A stretch of 64,000 nucleotides of DNA from Methylophaga sp. (GCF_030651745.1 NZ_JAUSCC010000140.1:37480-101479), one strand, 5' to 3'; shown: positions 8,364-16,605, numbered from the stretch's first letter. Program-made: numbers and translations. The notes: a model not told the origin generated them from the sequence alone.

Positions 8364-8747
8364 ATGAGATTAATTGAGCAATCAACTGTATTTAATCTGT
8401 CCTACCCCGAACTAGACGATGACCATGCTCAATTTGTAGAGTTTATTAATCGACTTAATCAGGCTGGTAACACTGAATTTAAAGCGTTGTTTGTAGACTT
8501 AATGGTACATACACAAACACATTTTGATCGTGAAAACCTATTAATGGATAACACGCATTTTCCCGCACGCACCGAACATAATGCTGAACATCAAAGAATC
8601 CTTAACGAATTTAAGCAATTTCATCGACGGGTTGACAAAGGACTGATTCAATTTGGTCGTTCATTTGTGACGGAAAGCCTGCCGGCTTGGTTTGATCTGC
8701 ATGTTAAGACAATGGACAGCGCCCTGGTTGCTCATATCAAAAGGTAA
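8364..8747 (+). CDS. Bacteriohemerythrin
   Basis: A 127-residue single-domain hemerythrin, a non-heme di-iron O2-binding protein. The iron ligands line up with the family: His21 (DDDHAQF), His49 or His53 and Glu57 (HFDRENLLM), His72 and His76 (HNAEHQRIL), His113 and Asp118 (WFDLHVKTMD). It is divergent from the clpP/NafY-like operon and shares its NifA site, so it is probably made when nitrogen is fixed. I infer oxygen scavenging or oxygen delivery that protects nitrogenase or feeds respiration; the same fold is also used for O2 sensing, though no fused signalling domain is present. Confidence 0.9.
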   Translation: MRLIEQSTVFNLSYPELDDDHAQFVEFINRLNQAGNTEFKALFVDLMVHTQTHFDRENLLMDNTHFPARTEHNAEHQRILNEFKQFHRRVDKGLIQFGRSFVTESLPAWFDLHVKTMDSALVAHIKR

Positions 8748-8807
8748 CAAGGTCTTATTTACGACTGAGAAACGAAAGACCAGCTTTTTGTAAGCTTACT
8801 TCTAAAA

Positions 8808-8823
8808 TGTTTCATTCCTTACA
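8808..8823. promoter_or_regulatory. NifA upstream activator site of the Nif11 gene
   Basis: TGTTTCATTCCTTACA is an exact TGT-N10-ACA, 134 bases upstream of the -24 element at 8957. It lacks the AGCAA core of the other sites, so support rests on position. Confidence 0.55.
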
Positions 8824-8956
8824 CAATTTCTTGTGTCTATCACCATCATATTTATGGCTTACCCATATTTTCATATCACCATGATCTGAATATTTTATTT
8901 AATTATCAATTTGTTAAAAACCTTAAAAGGCATTCAGCATCATATTGCAATTGAAC

Positions 8957-8972
8957 TGGTTCGGAATTTGCT
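8957..8972 (+). promoter_or_regulatory. Sigma-54 promoter candidate of the Nif11 gene
   Basis: TGGTTCGGAATTTGCT has exact GG-N10-GC spacing and a perfect TTGCT -12 half; the -24 half has two mismatches. Start of transcription would fall near 8984, about 40 bases before the ATG. Confidence 0.6.
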
Positions 8973-9022
8973 TTTCGGGCTAAGTGAAAAGTTTATATCA
9001 CGTTATAACAGAGGAAATTTAC

Positions 9023-9241
9023 ATGTCAGTTGCCGTTATTAAAGAATTTTCGGAAAAAGCAAAAGCAGATCCTGTATTGGCTGAACAGTTAAAAGCATGT
9101 CAAAAAATGAAGGAGCTTTTTGCTGTAGCAAAAGAACATGGCTTTGAACTTCATGAAGATTCACTGTATCCACCAAATGAACCACAATTTACCGAAGATC
9201 AACTTTCAGAAAGATTAGTAAAAGCCTTATTACGCGTATAG
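9023..9241 (+). CDS. Nif11-family small protein
   Basis: A 72-residue protein of the Nif11 domain family, first known from nif loci and later as leader domains of some peptide natural products. MSVAVIKEFSEKAKADPVLA followed by a helical KMKELFAVAKEHGFEL is typical. The start at 9023 has a GAGGAAA site; an in-frame ATG at 8984 would begin at the predicted transcription start and is unlikely. There is no C-terminal Gly-Gly plus core peptide and no modifying enzyme nearby, so this is the stand-alone nif type, not a peptide precursor. Exact function in nitrogen fixation is unknown. Confidence 0.85.
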   Translation: MSVAVIKEFSEKAKADPVLAEQLKACQKMKELFAVAKEHGFELHEDSLYPPNEPQFTEDQLSERLVKALLRV

Positions 9242-9257
9242 TTTCTGCCATCAAGAT

Positions 9258-9302
9258 ATTAAGACTCAGTTATATCCCATTGTGGTTAAACTGAGTCTTA
9301 AT
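9258..9302. terminator. Hairpin after the Nif11 gene, possible terminator
   Basis: A perfect 14-bp stem (9258-9271 with 9289-9302, core AAGACTCAGTT) encloses a 17-base loop, 16 bases after the stop. No T-run follows on the plus strand, so factor-independent termination is uncertain; it could serve as an RNA 3'-end stabiliser. Confidence 0.5.
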
Positions 9303-9449
9303 ATGGGCAGAAGCTTTTCACTGCAGTTTGACCTCTGATACTAAGCCGATTTACAACGAGCAATCCTATTTTCCAAGCTATTAGTCAGCATTACCAGTGA
9401 ACGTGCCGCAGCTGTGGTAGCTGCCAATATTGTCTCGCCGTTTATGAAT

Positions 9450-9465
9450 TGTAATGTTTACGACA
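9450..9465. promoter_or_regulatory. NifA upstream activator site of modABC
   Basis: TGTAATGTTTACGACA is an exact TGT-N10-ACA extended to a symmetrical AATTGT-N10-ACAATT. It lies only about 45 bases above the -24 element, closer than the other sites here. The rest of the 372-base gap (9303-9449) shows no gene. Confidence 0.65.
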
Positions 9466-9509
9466 ATTCAATATCAACAAATCCTATTGTTTTTCAACCA
9501 CTTGAATCA

Positions 9510-9525
9510 CGGCACTGAACTTGCT
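9510..9525 (+). promoter_or_regulatory. Sigma-54 promoter of modABC
   Basis: CGGCACTGAACTTGCT fits the consensus with one mismatch (first base) and exact spacing. It is about 90 bases before the modA ATG. No ModE-type palindrome was recognised here. Confidence 0.66.
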
Positions 9526-9613
9526 TAGACGCTTTTACAACCTTGTCTAGCGTTCAGCAGTGTTGTCATCCTCAACCTGTTAACCATAGGCATTATTTAG
9601 AGAATAAAAAATA

Positions 9614-10372
9614 ATGACTACATTAAAAAAAACCTGGTTTGCACTTGTTCTGCTTATACAACTCTTCACTGGGGTTTCTTATGCCGACATTGTGAATGTT
9701 GCCATCGCAACAAACTTTACTGCCCCAATGAAAGAAATTGCTATTGAATTTGAAAAAGACACCGGTTACAAAACGTTGTTGTCTTTTGCTTCGTCAGGAA
9801 AGCTATTTGCACAAATTAACAACGGGGCTCCATTTGACGTCTTTCTCTCTGCAGATACTCACAAACCGGAACAACTTGAACTAGGTGGTCTTAGCGTAAC
9901 CGGGTCACGGTTTACTTATGCTATAGGGGCATTGGTTTTATGGTCGCCAATCAGCGGTATTGTCGATAAAAATGGTGATGTTTTATTTAAAAATCAATTT
10001 CGGCATATTGCGATAGCTAATCCTAAAGTGGCGCCTTATGGCGCTGCAGCACAACAAGTCATGGAAAAACTTGGTGTCTGGACCGAGCAGCAAAGCAAAT
10101 TGGTTCAAGGTGAGAATATTGCTCAAACCTATCAATTTGTTGCATCAGGTAATGCACAAATTGGCTTTGTAGCACTCACTCAGGTTATGGCTAATGGCAA
10201 AATAACTACAGGCTCGGGTTGGATTGTTCCAGCGTCGATGCATTCCCCGATCAAACAAGATGCAGTGTTACTCAATTTTGGTAAAAACAACCCCGTTGCT
10301 TTGGAGTTTCTTGATTACATGAAGTCAGACAAAGCGAAAACGATTATCCAATCATACGGGTATAGCTTGTAG
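9614..10372 (+). CDS. modA: Molybdate ABC transporter, periplasmic binding protein
   Basis: A 252-residue binding protein that captures molybdate (or tungstate) in the periplasm. A Sec signal peptide (MTTLKKTW, hydrophobic stretch, cleavage near SYA-D at residue 24) precedes the mature protein. VAIATNFTAPMKEIAIEFEKDTGYK, SFASSGKLFAQINNGAPFDVFLSAD and PKVAPYGAAA are the usual ModA anion-binding segments. First gene of modABC, with 30 bases before modB. A NifA/sigma-54 promoter candidate sits upstream, which would match Mo uptake to nitrogenase synthesis. Confidence 0.95.
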   Translation: MTTLKKTWFALVLLIQLFTGVSYADIVNVAIATNFTAPMKEIAIEFEKDTGYKTLLSFASSGKLFAQINNGAPFDVFLSADTHKPEQLELGGLSVTGSRFTYAIGALVLWSPISGIVDKNGDVLFKNQFRHIAIANPKVAPYGAAAQQVMEKLGVWTEQQSKLVQGENIAQTYQFVASGNAQIGFVALTQVMANGKITTGSGWIVPASMHSPIKQDAVLLNFGKNNPVALEFLDYMKSDKAKTIIQSYGYSL

Positions 10373-10402
10373 CTAAATAGACGATGAAACACGGGAGTCA
10401 TC

Positions 10403-11077
10403 ATGCTGAATGAGGCTGATTGGGTAGCGATACAACTGACAATAAAGCTTGCCACTATTGTCACAATACTATTGCTGTTAATCAGCACACCTATTGCCTG
10501 GTGGCTGGCACATACCCGATGTCGTCTAAAAGTGGTGATTGAATCACTGGTTGCACTACCGCTTGTATTACCACCCTCTGTTCTCGGCTTTTATCTATTA
10601 ATTGCTATGGGAACACATGGACCTGTCGGTCAATTTACCGAGGCTATTGGCCTTGGAACCCTGGCATTTAGCTTTTCCGGATTGGTTATTGCGTCAGTAT
10701 TTTATTCCCTACCGTTTGTTGTTCAGCCTATTCATATCGCGTTTGAAAATATTGGCAGATCATACTATGAGGCCGCTGCAATGCTTAGAGCGGGTCCTAT
10801 CGATCGTTTTTTTAGTATTGCAGTCCCAATGGCCTTGCCAGGTTTTTTAACGGCGGCAGTATTAGGCTTTGCACATACTGTTGGTGAGTTTGGAGTGGTT
10901 CTGATGATAGGCGGCAATATTCCTGGAGTAACACGTGTCGTTTCGGTTCAGATCTACGATTATGTCGAAGCAATTGAATATGGCGAAGCGCATAATTTAG
11001 CTATGATAATGCTGATGTTTTCTTTTGTGACTTTGTTATTGCTTTATACCTTTAACCCAAATAAACGCAAAACCTGA
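10403..11077 (+). CDS. modB: Molybdate ABC transporter permease
   Basis: A 224-residue inner-membrane permease with about five transmembrane helices. It shows the permease EAA loop YYEAAAMLRAGPIDRFFSIAVPMALPG and the ModB-typical PLVLPPSVLGFYLLIAMG and HTVGEFGVVLMIGGNIPG. Its stop TGA overlaps the modC ATG by one base. The start at 10403 has a GGGAG site. Confidence 0.95.
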   Translation: MLNEADWVAIQLTIKLATIVTILLLLISTPIAWWLAHTRCRLKVVIESLVALPLVLPPSVLGFYLLIAMGTHGPVGQFTEAIGLGTLAFSFSGLVIASVFYSLPFVVQPIHIAFENIGRSYYEAAAMLRAGPIDRFFSIAVPMALPGFLTAAVLGFAHTVGEFGVVLMIGGNIPGVTRVVSVQIYDYVEAIEYGEAHNLAMIMLMFSFVTLLLLYTFNPNKRKT

Positions 11078-12156
11078 TGTCAGTGTCCTCAGGTATCAAC
11101 GCTAATTTCAAACTCGATTATTCCGAATTTTCTCTTAATGTAAATGTCATGCTCCCTGCTCATGGCGTTACCGCAATATATGGCCCTTCTGGTTCGGGTA
11201 AATCCACACTACTCCGATGTATTGCCGGATTAGAAAAACCGCAGGGACAGTTGATTGTTAATGGTGAGGTTTGGCAGGATGACAAGTTTTTTTTAGCCCC
11301 TCACAAACGCCCTATTGGCTATGTATTTCAAGATGCCACCTTATTTCCACATTTAACGGTAATGGCTAATCTCAATTATGGTTTCAAACGTCAAACACTG
11401 AATCACAATGGCTTCTCAATGAATCATATCATTGACTTATTAGGCATATCGCTGCTGTTAAACCGGAAGCCTGACACGCTATCAGGCGGGGAAAAACAAC
11501 GCGTTTCTATCGCCAGAGCCCTAGCCGTTAATCCTAAATTATTACTTATGGATGAACCATTATCGGCTCTGGATATGGCTCGTAAACGTGAAATTCTACC
11601 GTTTCTGGAAACGCTACATAATGAACTCGAAATGCCGGTGATATATGTGACTCACTCACACAATGAGGTTTCAAGGCTGGCAGACCATGTCGTTATCATG
11701 AATCAAGGCAAGCTAATTTCCAGTGGAGGCCTGAATGAAACTGTGTCACATATTGATTTACCAATTCAGTTAACTGACAAGGCTGGCATCATTGTTGAAA
11801 CCACCATTACGGAAATTCAACAGCAGTGGCATTTGGCCTTCGCCTCATTTGATGGTGGGGGGATCTGGGTTCGTGATATGAATTTTGTGATAGGCCGGCA
11901 AGTACGTTTTCGAATTATGGCAAGTGATATCAGTATCTCGTTGTCACAGGAAACTGACAGTAGTATTTCCAATATGTTACCTGCCAAAGTTGAAGAACTC
12001 TGTCCAGGCGAACACCCTGCTATTACCATAGCCAGGCTCAAAGTCGGCGCTAATTTTTTATTGTCCCGTCTGACCAATCGCTCGTTGGATAGTCTGGGTA
12101 TTAAGGTTGGTGATAAAGTCTGGGCTCAGGTCAAATCAGCGGCGATTATCGAATGA
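11077..12156 (+). CDS. modC: Molybdate ABC transporter ATP-binding protein
   Basis: A 359-residue ATPase that powers molybdate import. Walker A GPSGSGKST (about residue 36), Q-loop FQDATLFPH, signature LSGGEKQRVSIARAL and Walker B LLLMDEPLSALD are all intact. The C-terminal third (about 290-355) is a TOBE/Mop-like oxyanion-binding domain used in feedback by the ligand. Converges on the GlcF-like gene, whose stop is only 27 bases away; no hairpin separates them clearly. Confidence 0.95.
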   Translation: MSVSSGINANFKLDYSEFSLNVNVMLPAHGVTAIYGPSGSGKSTLLRCIAGLEKPQGQLIVNGEVWQDDKFFLAPHKRPIGYVFQDATLFPHLTVMANLNYGFKRQTLNHNGFSMNHIIDLLGISLLLNRKPDTLSGGEKQRVSIARALAVNPKLLLMDEPLSALDMARKREILPFLETLHNELEMPVIYVTHSHNEVSRLADHVVIMNQGKLISSGGLNETVSHIDLPIQLTDKAGIIVETTITEIQQQWHLAFASFDGGGIWVRDMNFVIGRQVRFRIMASDISISLSQETDSSISNMLPAKVEELCPGEHPAITIARLKVGANFLLSRLTNRSLDSLGIKVGDKVWAQVKSAAIIE

Positions 12157-12183
12157 GTTAAGTCCTTATCACCTGAGCACTGG

Positions 12184-13458
12184 CTAAAGCTGATTTGCGA
12201 TTAATGTAATCGGGTGGATTATTTGTACCATGCTTGCATTCGACTTAGCTGCCATCAAATGCAGTGCACAGCCAATATTAGTTGTCGCCACATAATCCCC
12301 TTGAGCATGAGCAATATGGCGCCATTTCATAGTACGTAAAGCATCGGCACTGTCTGGATGCGTTAACATGTAACTGCCCCCTGCTCCACAACACAGGTGA
12401 TTATCTGCCAATGTATTGATGGTTATTGATGGAATTTTGGCCAATAGCTGATACACAGCAGCCTGATTTTTCAGTACATTACGATGACTACATGGCTCAT
12501 GAACCAATACATGTTTGTTTGTCGTGTGGAGTGTCAAAGAGGCTGGCCAGTTTTGTAAAACAAAGTCACTTATTTCAGTGAGCTTTTGATGAAACTCCGT
12601 AACATCATCCTGCCCTTCTAATAGAATCTGATAGTCAGTTAACTGGCTTCCACAACCACTTGCACAATAAACAATGGCAGTGACCGTCGATTGAGCAAAC
12701 TGGTTTACATTTTTTGTCATCATTGCCTTAGCCGTAGCATGTTGACCATTATGCCAATGCATTGCACCACAGCATGTTTGCTGCTCCGGCACGATCACGC
12801 TAAAACCAATAGCATTTAACACAGTGATTGCCGCCTCGAGAGTTGTCCGATCAAACCGATCACTAATGCATCCAGCAAATAATGCGACCGTTCCTCTTGA
12901 CTCACTTACGGGATACTTGGACTTTATTGGCTTGAGCACGGGCTTGACAGTTGCCAGTTGCTCAACCCGCTCAAAACCCAACTTTTTTATAATGCCAATA
13001 TTTCTGGACAGTTTCTGTAAGCCACTGTTTACATATAGTTTTATAAGTGGCAAAAACACATTAAATACCGCTTTATGTTGAATCAGCCATAAGCCAGTTT
13101 TGGCTTTAAATGAAAGTATTTTATTGGCTGATAACTGCTGTTGGGCCTGATCAAATAATAGCGAATAATCCATTTGACTTGGACAAATGGCTTCACATGC
13201 CCGACATTGAATACAGTTTTGTAAATGCTCCAACGCTTGGGGGGCGACCACCTTATTTTCTATGACTAATGTATTTAATGTTCTAATTCTTTGACGAGGC
13301 CCTTCTTGTTCATCTTGAGTCAATATGTAAGTTGGACATTGACGAAGACATAGGCCACAACGCATACAATCCATAACGTCAGGAACATGAGGGCCAGATG
13401 ATTGATAAGACAGATCAGCATTATCATCCATAATGAAATCAAACATGCTGTCACTCAT
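12184..13458 (-). CDS. GlcF-like iron-sulfur (CCG-domain) protein at the end of the nifE operon
   Basis: A 424-residue protein with two N-terminal 4Fe-4S motifs (CMRCGLCLRQCP near residue 31 and CIQCRACEAICP near 85) and two CCG cysteine-rich domains (TCCGAMHWHNGQ and LCCGAGGSY). This matches the Fe-S subunit of glycolate oxidase and related heterodisulfide-reductase-like electron carriers. The flavoprotein partners GlcD and GlcE are absent. Its ATG at 13458 overlaps the stop of the preceding gene, so it belongs to the nifE operon. I infer electron transfer in service of nitrogen fixation over glycolate metabolism. Confidence 0.8.
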   Translation of the reverse strand: MSDSMFDFIMDDNADLSYQSSGPHVPDVMDCMRCGLCLRQCPTYILTQDEQEGPRQRIRTLNTLVIENKVVAPQALEHLQNCIQCRACEAICPSQMDYSLLFDQAQQQLSANKILSFKAKTGLWLIQHKAVFNVFLPLIKLYVNSGLQKLSRNIGIIKKLGFERVEQLATVKPVLKPIKSKYPVSESRGTVALFAGCISDRFDRTTLEAAITVLNAIGFSVIVPEQQTCCGAMHWHNGQHATAKAMMTKNVNQFAQSTVTAIVYCASGCGSQLTDYQILLEGQDDVTEFHQKLTEISDFVLQNWPASLTLHTTNKHVLVHEPCSHRNVLKNQAAVYQLLAKIPSITINTLADNHLCCGAGGSYMLTHPDSADALRTMKWRHIAHAQGDYVATTNIGCALHLMAAKSNASMVQIIHPITLIANQL

Positions 13459-13883
13459 TAGCCTTCCATTAACACCGTGTAAGCACGGCGTAATAATTCC
13501 ATTTCCGTTGGTAAACGTCCCACAAGTTCAGTTAGTCGCAGCAGCTTTGCATTGTTCTGAAGCACAATCTCATTTGGTGGGTCTAATATCTTAAAGCGTG
13601 CCAAATAGACTGTGGCAATACCTTTGGCGGTTTCAATTTGCTGATAAAAACCCGGTTCTGGCACGACTAATTCATCATCCAATCCCCAAAGTTCATTGAT
13701 TTGTTTGATTAATTTGGTGCCGTCTAAATCCATCACTTCAGGTTGAACGTCACCTGCGTCCAGGATTGAACTTAGTTTAGGTAAAGGTGGATAACAAATT
13801 CCGCCATCCTCAAACTGACAAAATAATGTCAACGCACTGATATCACCTTTGTAATAAAGCATGATATGGCTGGTAGTATTCAT
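13458..13883 (-). CDS. Unknown 141-residue protein in the nifE operon
   Basis: Not recognised. The ATG at 13883 overlaps the TGA of the DUF364 gene (ATGA) and its own stop overlaps the next ATG, so it is embedded in the operon; an upstream in-frame start at 13901 is less likely. Soluble, no signal. Two cysteines (TLFCQFEDGGICYPP) lie near the N-terminus. The C-terminal part has a helical RLTELVGRLPTEMELLRRAY. Confidence 0.78.
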   Translation of the reverse strand: MNTTSHIMLYYKGDISALTLFCQFEDGGICYPPLPKLSSILDAGDVQPEVMDLDGTKLIKQINELWGLDDELVVPEPGFYQQIETAKGIATVYLARFKILDPPNEIVLQNNAKLLRLTELVGRLPTEMELLRRAYTVLMEG

Positions 13884-14845
13884 TTTTGTTGTGAGTCCCA
13901 TAAGGTTTTATAGGCACTGTCCATGCGTGACAGTCGTTGATTGATATCGTTAAGTTGATCATATTGAGGATAGCGTTTGCAGTGACCTTGGCCATACCAC
14001 TGTTCCATTTCGCTGGTTAATGTTTGTTTGGCTTGATAACTGTCAGAAATTCCGCATTTCAACCAGTCGAGATTGTGTTGTTGTGATAGTTCAACAATGT
14101 TGTAGCGCACACCGGTTTCAAAAATACGTACGCCACCACCTTCGCATGCCGTTTGATATAAGGCTTCAGCATCAACTACCTTCACGCCGGCCAGATAATC
14201 AATGCCAAATTGATATAGCTCCGGCAACCATGGTGTGGTTGGCCCCATTAATACCGTTGTTGCTGATTGTGCTAACTCTGCCAATCGTGGGAATGTTTTA
14301 TTAGGAATAGTGCTGGCAGATAAAAACACCCAATCAGCATCAGGAATGATAAATTCACTGGCAGGATCTGGATAATCACCATTGACCGGACTACGTTCCA
14401 ATACGGTCCAACCATACTGTTCAACATAAGATTCAATGCCGGGATAATGGCCGATTACGACCACTTTTTTGTCTATAGTCTGTGGCAGAAAGTGTTCAAA
14501 TACATTCAGATTAGCAGCACTGGATTGAACATCCAGAATGATGCCCTTTGGCTGTTTAATAACACTATTGATACCGCAGTTTATTGCTGCCATCCCAACA
14601 GTTGCCAGTGAAGGCTGCCAATCATTAACCCAAGCTGCAATGTCTTTAAGTGGGCGTCCAACCAATGTACCCGGCCATTGCAAGGTTCGTGATGCCAAAG
14701 CAGATGTCATTGCTAAACCAGAGCTTAGCTTATCGTCATCTCGTGTTTGACAGACTGTCCAGACCTGTCCAAGTGCGATGCGTTGTATTGTCTGGCTACT
14801 GCAATAGTCTAATAAACAGTCATAGAGTCGTTTGGGATCATCCAT
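13880..14845 (-). CDS. DUF364/DUF4213-type protein
   Basis: A 321-residue member of the DUF364 family, annotated elsewhere as putative heavy-metal chelating proteins; molecular function is not settled. GQVWTVCQTRD and VGMAAINCGIN belong to the N-terminal (DUF4213-like) part. VVVIGHYPGIESYVE, the PDADWVFLSASTIPNKTFPRL stretch and VLMGPTTPWLPELYQFGID belong to the C-terminal domain. Proteins of this family occur near molybdenum and nitrogenase genes. Metal handling for cofactor assembly is a guess from context. The start at 14845 has only a weak ribosome site. Confidence 0.8.
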   Translation of the reverse strand: MDDPKRLYDCLLDYCSSQTIQRIALGQVWTVCQTRDDDKLSSGLAMTSALASRTLQWPGTLVGRPLKDIAAWVNDWQPSLATVGMAAINCGINSVIKQPKGIILDVQSSAANLNVFEHFLPQTIDKKVVVIGHYPGIESYVEQYGWTVLERSPVNGDYPDPASEFIIPDADWVFLSASTIPNKTFPRLAELAQSATTVLMGPTTPWLPELYQFGIDYLAGVKVVDAEALYQTACEGGGVRIFETGVRYNIVELSQQHNLDWLKCGISDSYQAKQTLTSEMEQWYGQGHCKRYPQYDQLNDINQRLSRMDSAYKTLWDSQQK

Positions 14846-14857
14846 CAGATTCGGACA

Positions 14858-15244
14858 TCACGCTAACGATGGTAACAATTTAGGTTCTGTTTTAATGAGG
14901 TCACGATTACCCCATGCACTTATTCCTTCCACAAACCACTGGTTTTTAGTGGGATGTGGCTGAACAATGTCATATTCAGCATAAAACGATCCATCACTGT
15001 TAAATTGAATTTGTCCGATGCGTTGCCTGTTTTTGTCATACCAGATACCGGTTAAATTATCGTCTGCAGTATAGGGATCTGTCGTTAAACTGAATGTTGC
15101 ATGACTAAACACAGGTAGTTCTGTAACGATGCCATCTTTAAACCCAAGCTTATCTATGGCCTCGTTCATGGTTTGACAGACATGATTTCCATAGTCTTTC
15201 ATGTTGTCGATAGTGTCTGCTAATGAGTCTGTAGTTGTATTCAT
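14858..15244 (-). CDS. Unknown 128-residue protein in the nifE operon
   Basis: Not recognised. Soluble and acidic; the middle segment (about 45-115) alternates hydrophobic and polar residues, as in a beta sandwich (GIWYDKNRQRIGQIQFNSDGSFYAEYD). One base separates it from the TPR gene upstream. It is part of the uninterrupted minus-strand nifE operon, so it is likely an accessory nitrogen-fixation protein. Confidence 0.78.
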   Translation of the reverse strand: MNTTTDSLADTIDNMKDYGNHVCQTMNEAIDKLGFKDGIVTELPVFSHATFSLTTDPYTADDNLTGIWYDKNRQRIGQIQFNSDGSFYAEYDIVQPHPTKNQWFVEGISAWGNRDLIKTEPKLLPSLA

Positions 15245-15245
15245 A

Positions 15246-15746
15246 TTAATCTTCTTCTATCGCTGAGGCGATGGTGATCACAACCGATGCACCGGACTTA
15301 TCCTCTGGATCAAGTTTTTTGATAATCGCTAATATTATTTGTGCCTGTATAATTTGTTCGCGGCGTAACTTAATAAATGCCAAAGCTTTTAGACAATATA
15401 GATAAAACAATCTGGCCTTGTTTTCATACATGTTCCACTGTGCATTTTCCCGAAACAGTTGATGATAATCCGATGGAAAACCATCTTGTGTCGCCGCTTC
15501 TTCCATACCAGCTAATACAAAATATTCCGCTTCAAGAAACTGCTTGTGATGAAAATGAAACTTATACAAGGCGTAATAGGTTTGTAAGCAATGTCGATCC
15601 AATTGATAGGCCTGTCTGAATAACAGTTCGGCCTTAAGTTTGTTTTGTCTGGTTGCGACGACTCCTGCTTGTAAGAGACTGTTTACTGAATCAGGAATAT
15701 TGATATCAAACACTACTGCTTCATCAGTAAACGCTACCTGATTCAT
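15246..15746 (-). CDS. TPR-like helical protein in the nifE operon
   Basis: A 166-residue helical protein with TPR-like pairs: NKLKAELLFRQAYQLDRH, QTYYALYKFHFHHKQFLEAE, then RLFYLYCLKALAFIKLRREQ. This suggests a scaffold for protein contacts. TPR-type small proteins occur in nif clusters of related diazotrophs. Four bases separate its ATG from the stop of the [2Fe-2S] protein gene. No enzyme motif. Confidence 0.75.
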   Translation of the reverse strand: MNQVAFTDEAVVFDINIPDSVNSLLQAGVVATRQNKLKAELLFRQAYQLDRHCLQTYYALYKFHFHHKQFLEAEYFVLAGMEEAATQDGFPSDYHQLFRENAQWNMYENKARLFYLYCLKALAFIKLRREQIIQAQIILAIIKKLDPEDKSGASVVITIASAIEED

Positions 15747-15750
15747 ACTG

Positions 15751-16074
15751 CTACCAAATCTCCGTTGGAACGAGTAATTTTTCTACCGGTTTATCACCAA
15801 GCAGATGTTCCACTATGATTGTTTTCACATCGTCTTTTGTCACCTTTCCATAGAGCACGCCTTCCGGATATACCAGAACACTCGGTCCCAGTTTGCATGG
15901 GCCTATACAACCTGTATTGGTTAGGCCGATTCTGTCAAACAGGTTTTGAGATTGAATCTCACTCATGAATTCATTCATAACATCTGCACAGCCATTACTT
16001 ACACATGATCCGCGAGGATGGCCTTGAGCTCGGTTTTGGGTGCAAATAAACACATGTTTTTCAGGTTTAGGCAT
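15751..16074 (-). CDS. Thioredoxin-fold [2Fe-2S] ferredoxin
   Basis: A 107-residue ferredoxin of the thioredoxin-like [2Fe-2S] type (as in Azotobacter and Aquifex). The ligands follow the pattern CTQNRAQGHPRGSC near the start and TGCIGPCKLGPSV in the middle. PEGVLYGKVTKDDVKTIIVEHL closes the fold. The ATG at 16074 has an AGGGGG site; a longer frame to 16149 would overlap fdxB. Electron carrier for nitrogenase or its cofactor assembly by context. Confidence 0.88.
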   Translation of the reverse strand: MPKPEKHVFICTQNRAQGHPRGSCVSNGCADVMNEFMSEIQSQNLFDRIGLTNTGCIGPCKLGPSVLVYPEGVLYGKVTKDDVKTIIVEHLLGDKPVEKLLVPTEIW

Positions 16075-16084
16075 GATAGTCCCC

Positions 16085-16390
16085 CTATGCAGCTTGCTTG
16101 TGTTGGTGAGTGAAACAACTTTTTGGACAGACTTTTGAGCAAGCTTCACAGCCTATACAATCATTGCGATTTTTCAGACTCATCACCATCGTGTTGTCAT
16201 CGTCGTCAAAATCATCATCAAAATCTTCCGAATCGAACGCTTCTGATTTCTCAATTAGATCAAACACATCACGTGGACATACTTTGAAACAACGTCCACA
16301 ACCTATGCAGGTAGTCTGATCTAAATCCGATACATACGATGGCGTCCACTCGGTGCCGCCATAGGTCACGCCCGTGACTACATTGACCAT
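16085..16390 (-). CDS. fdxB: Nif-specific ferredoxin III (2x 4Fe-4S)
   Basis: A 101-residue ferredoxin with two cluster motifs, CIGCGRCFKVCP (about 28) and CIGCEACSKVCP (about 75). The N-terminal VTGVTYGGTEWTPSYV is characteristic of nif-specific ferredoxin III. The inter-cluster spacer is unusually acidic (FDSEDFDDDFDDDDN). Its ATG overlaps the TAA of the gene before it (TAATG). It sits downstream of nifX as in other nif clusters. Confidence 0.92.
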   Translation of the reverse strand: MVNVVTGVTYGGTEWTPSYVSDLDQTTCIGCGRCFKVCPRDVFDLIEKSEAFDSEDFDDDFDDDDNTMVMSLKNRNDCIGCEACSKVCPKSCFTHQHKQAA

Positions 16391-16605
16391 TATCGATCTC
16401 CTGCGCCCGCATTAACTAAAGCTTGATTTGCTTCATCCCAAGCTTTACATGCATCAAATGTTGCCTGAGCAATTGGCATTAACTCTTTATATGCATCCGG
16501 CAGGCGATCTTCGATCAAATCATGAAGTTCCATCGCTTGTTCACTGGCTAATCGTTTTGTTTTTTTAACTGTTTTTTCGAGTTTTTTGAGTTCTTCCGGG
16601 CTCAT
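16390..16605 (-). CDS. DUF683/CCE_0567-type small nif protein
   Basis: A 71-residue helical protein of the family commonly found between the NifX-associated protein and ferredoxin genes of nif operons. It begins MSPEELKKLEKTVKKTKRLA and has VHDLIEDRLP-like helices (ELHDLIEDRLPDAYKEL). Structures of relatives show a small helical hairpin dimer; no activity is known. The start has a GGAAC-type weak site. Confidence 0.85.
   Translation of the reverse strand: MSPEELKKLEKTVKKTKRLASEQAMELHDLIEDRLPDAYKELMPIAQATFDACKAWDEANQALVNAGAGDR

Noticed and set aside
9347..9513. A startless open stretch before modA with protein-like words (SERAAAVVAANIVSPF)
   Set aside because: No start codon, closed by stops on both sides, and the NifA site and promoter lie inside it. 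Could be a gene remnant but not supportable.
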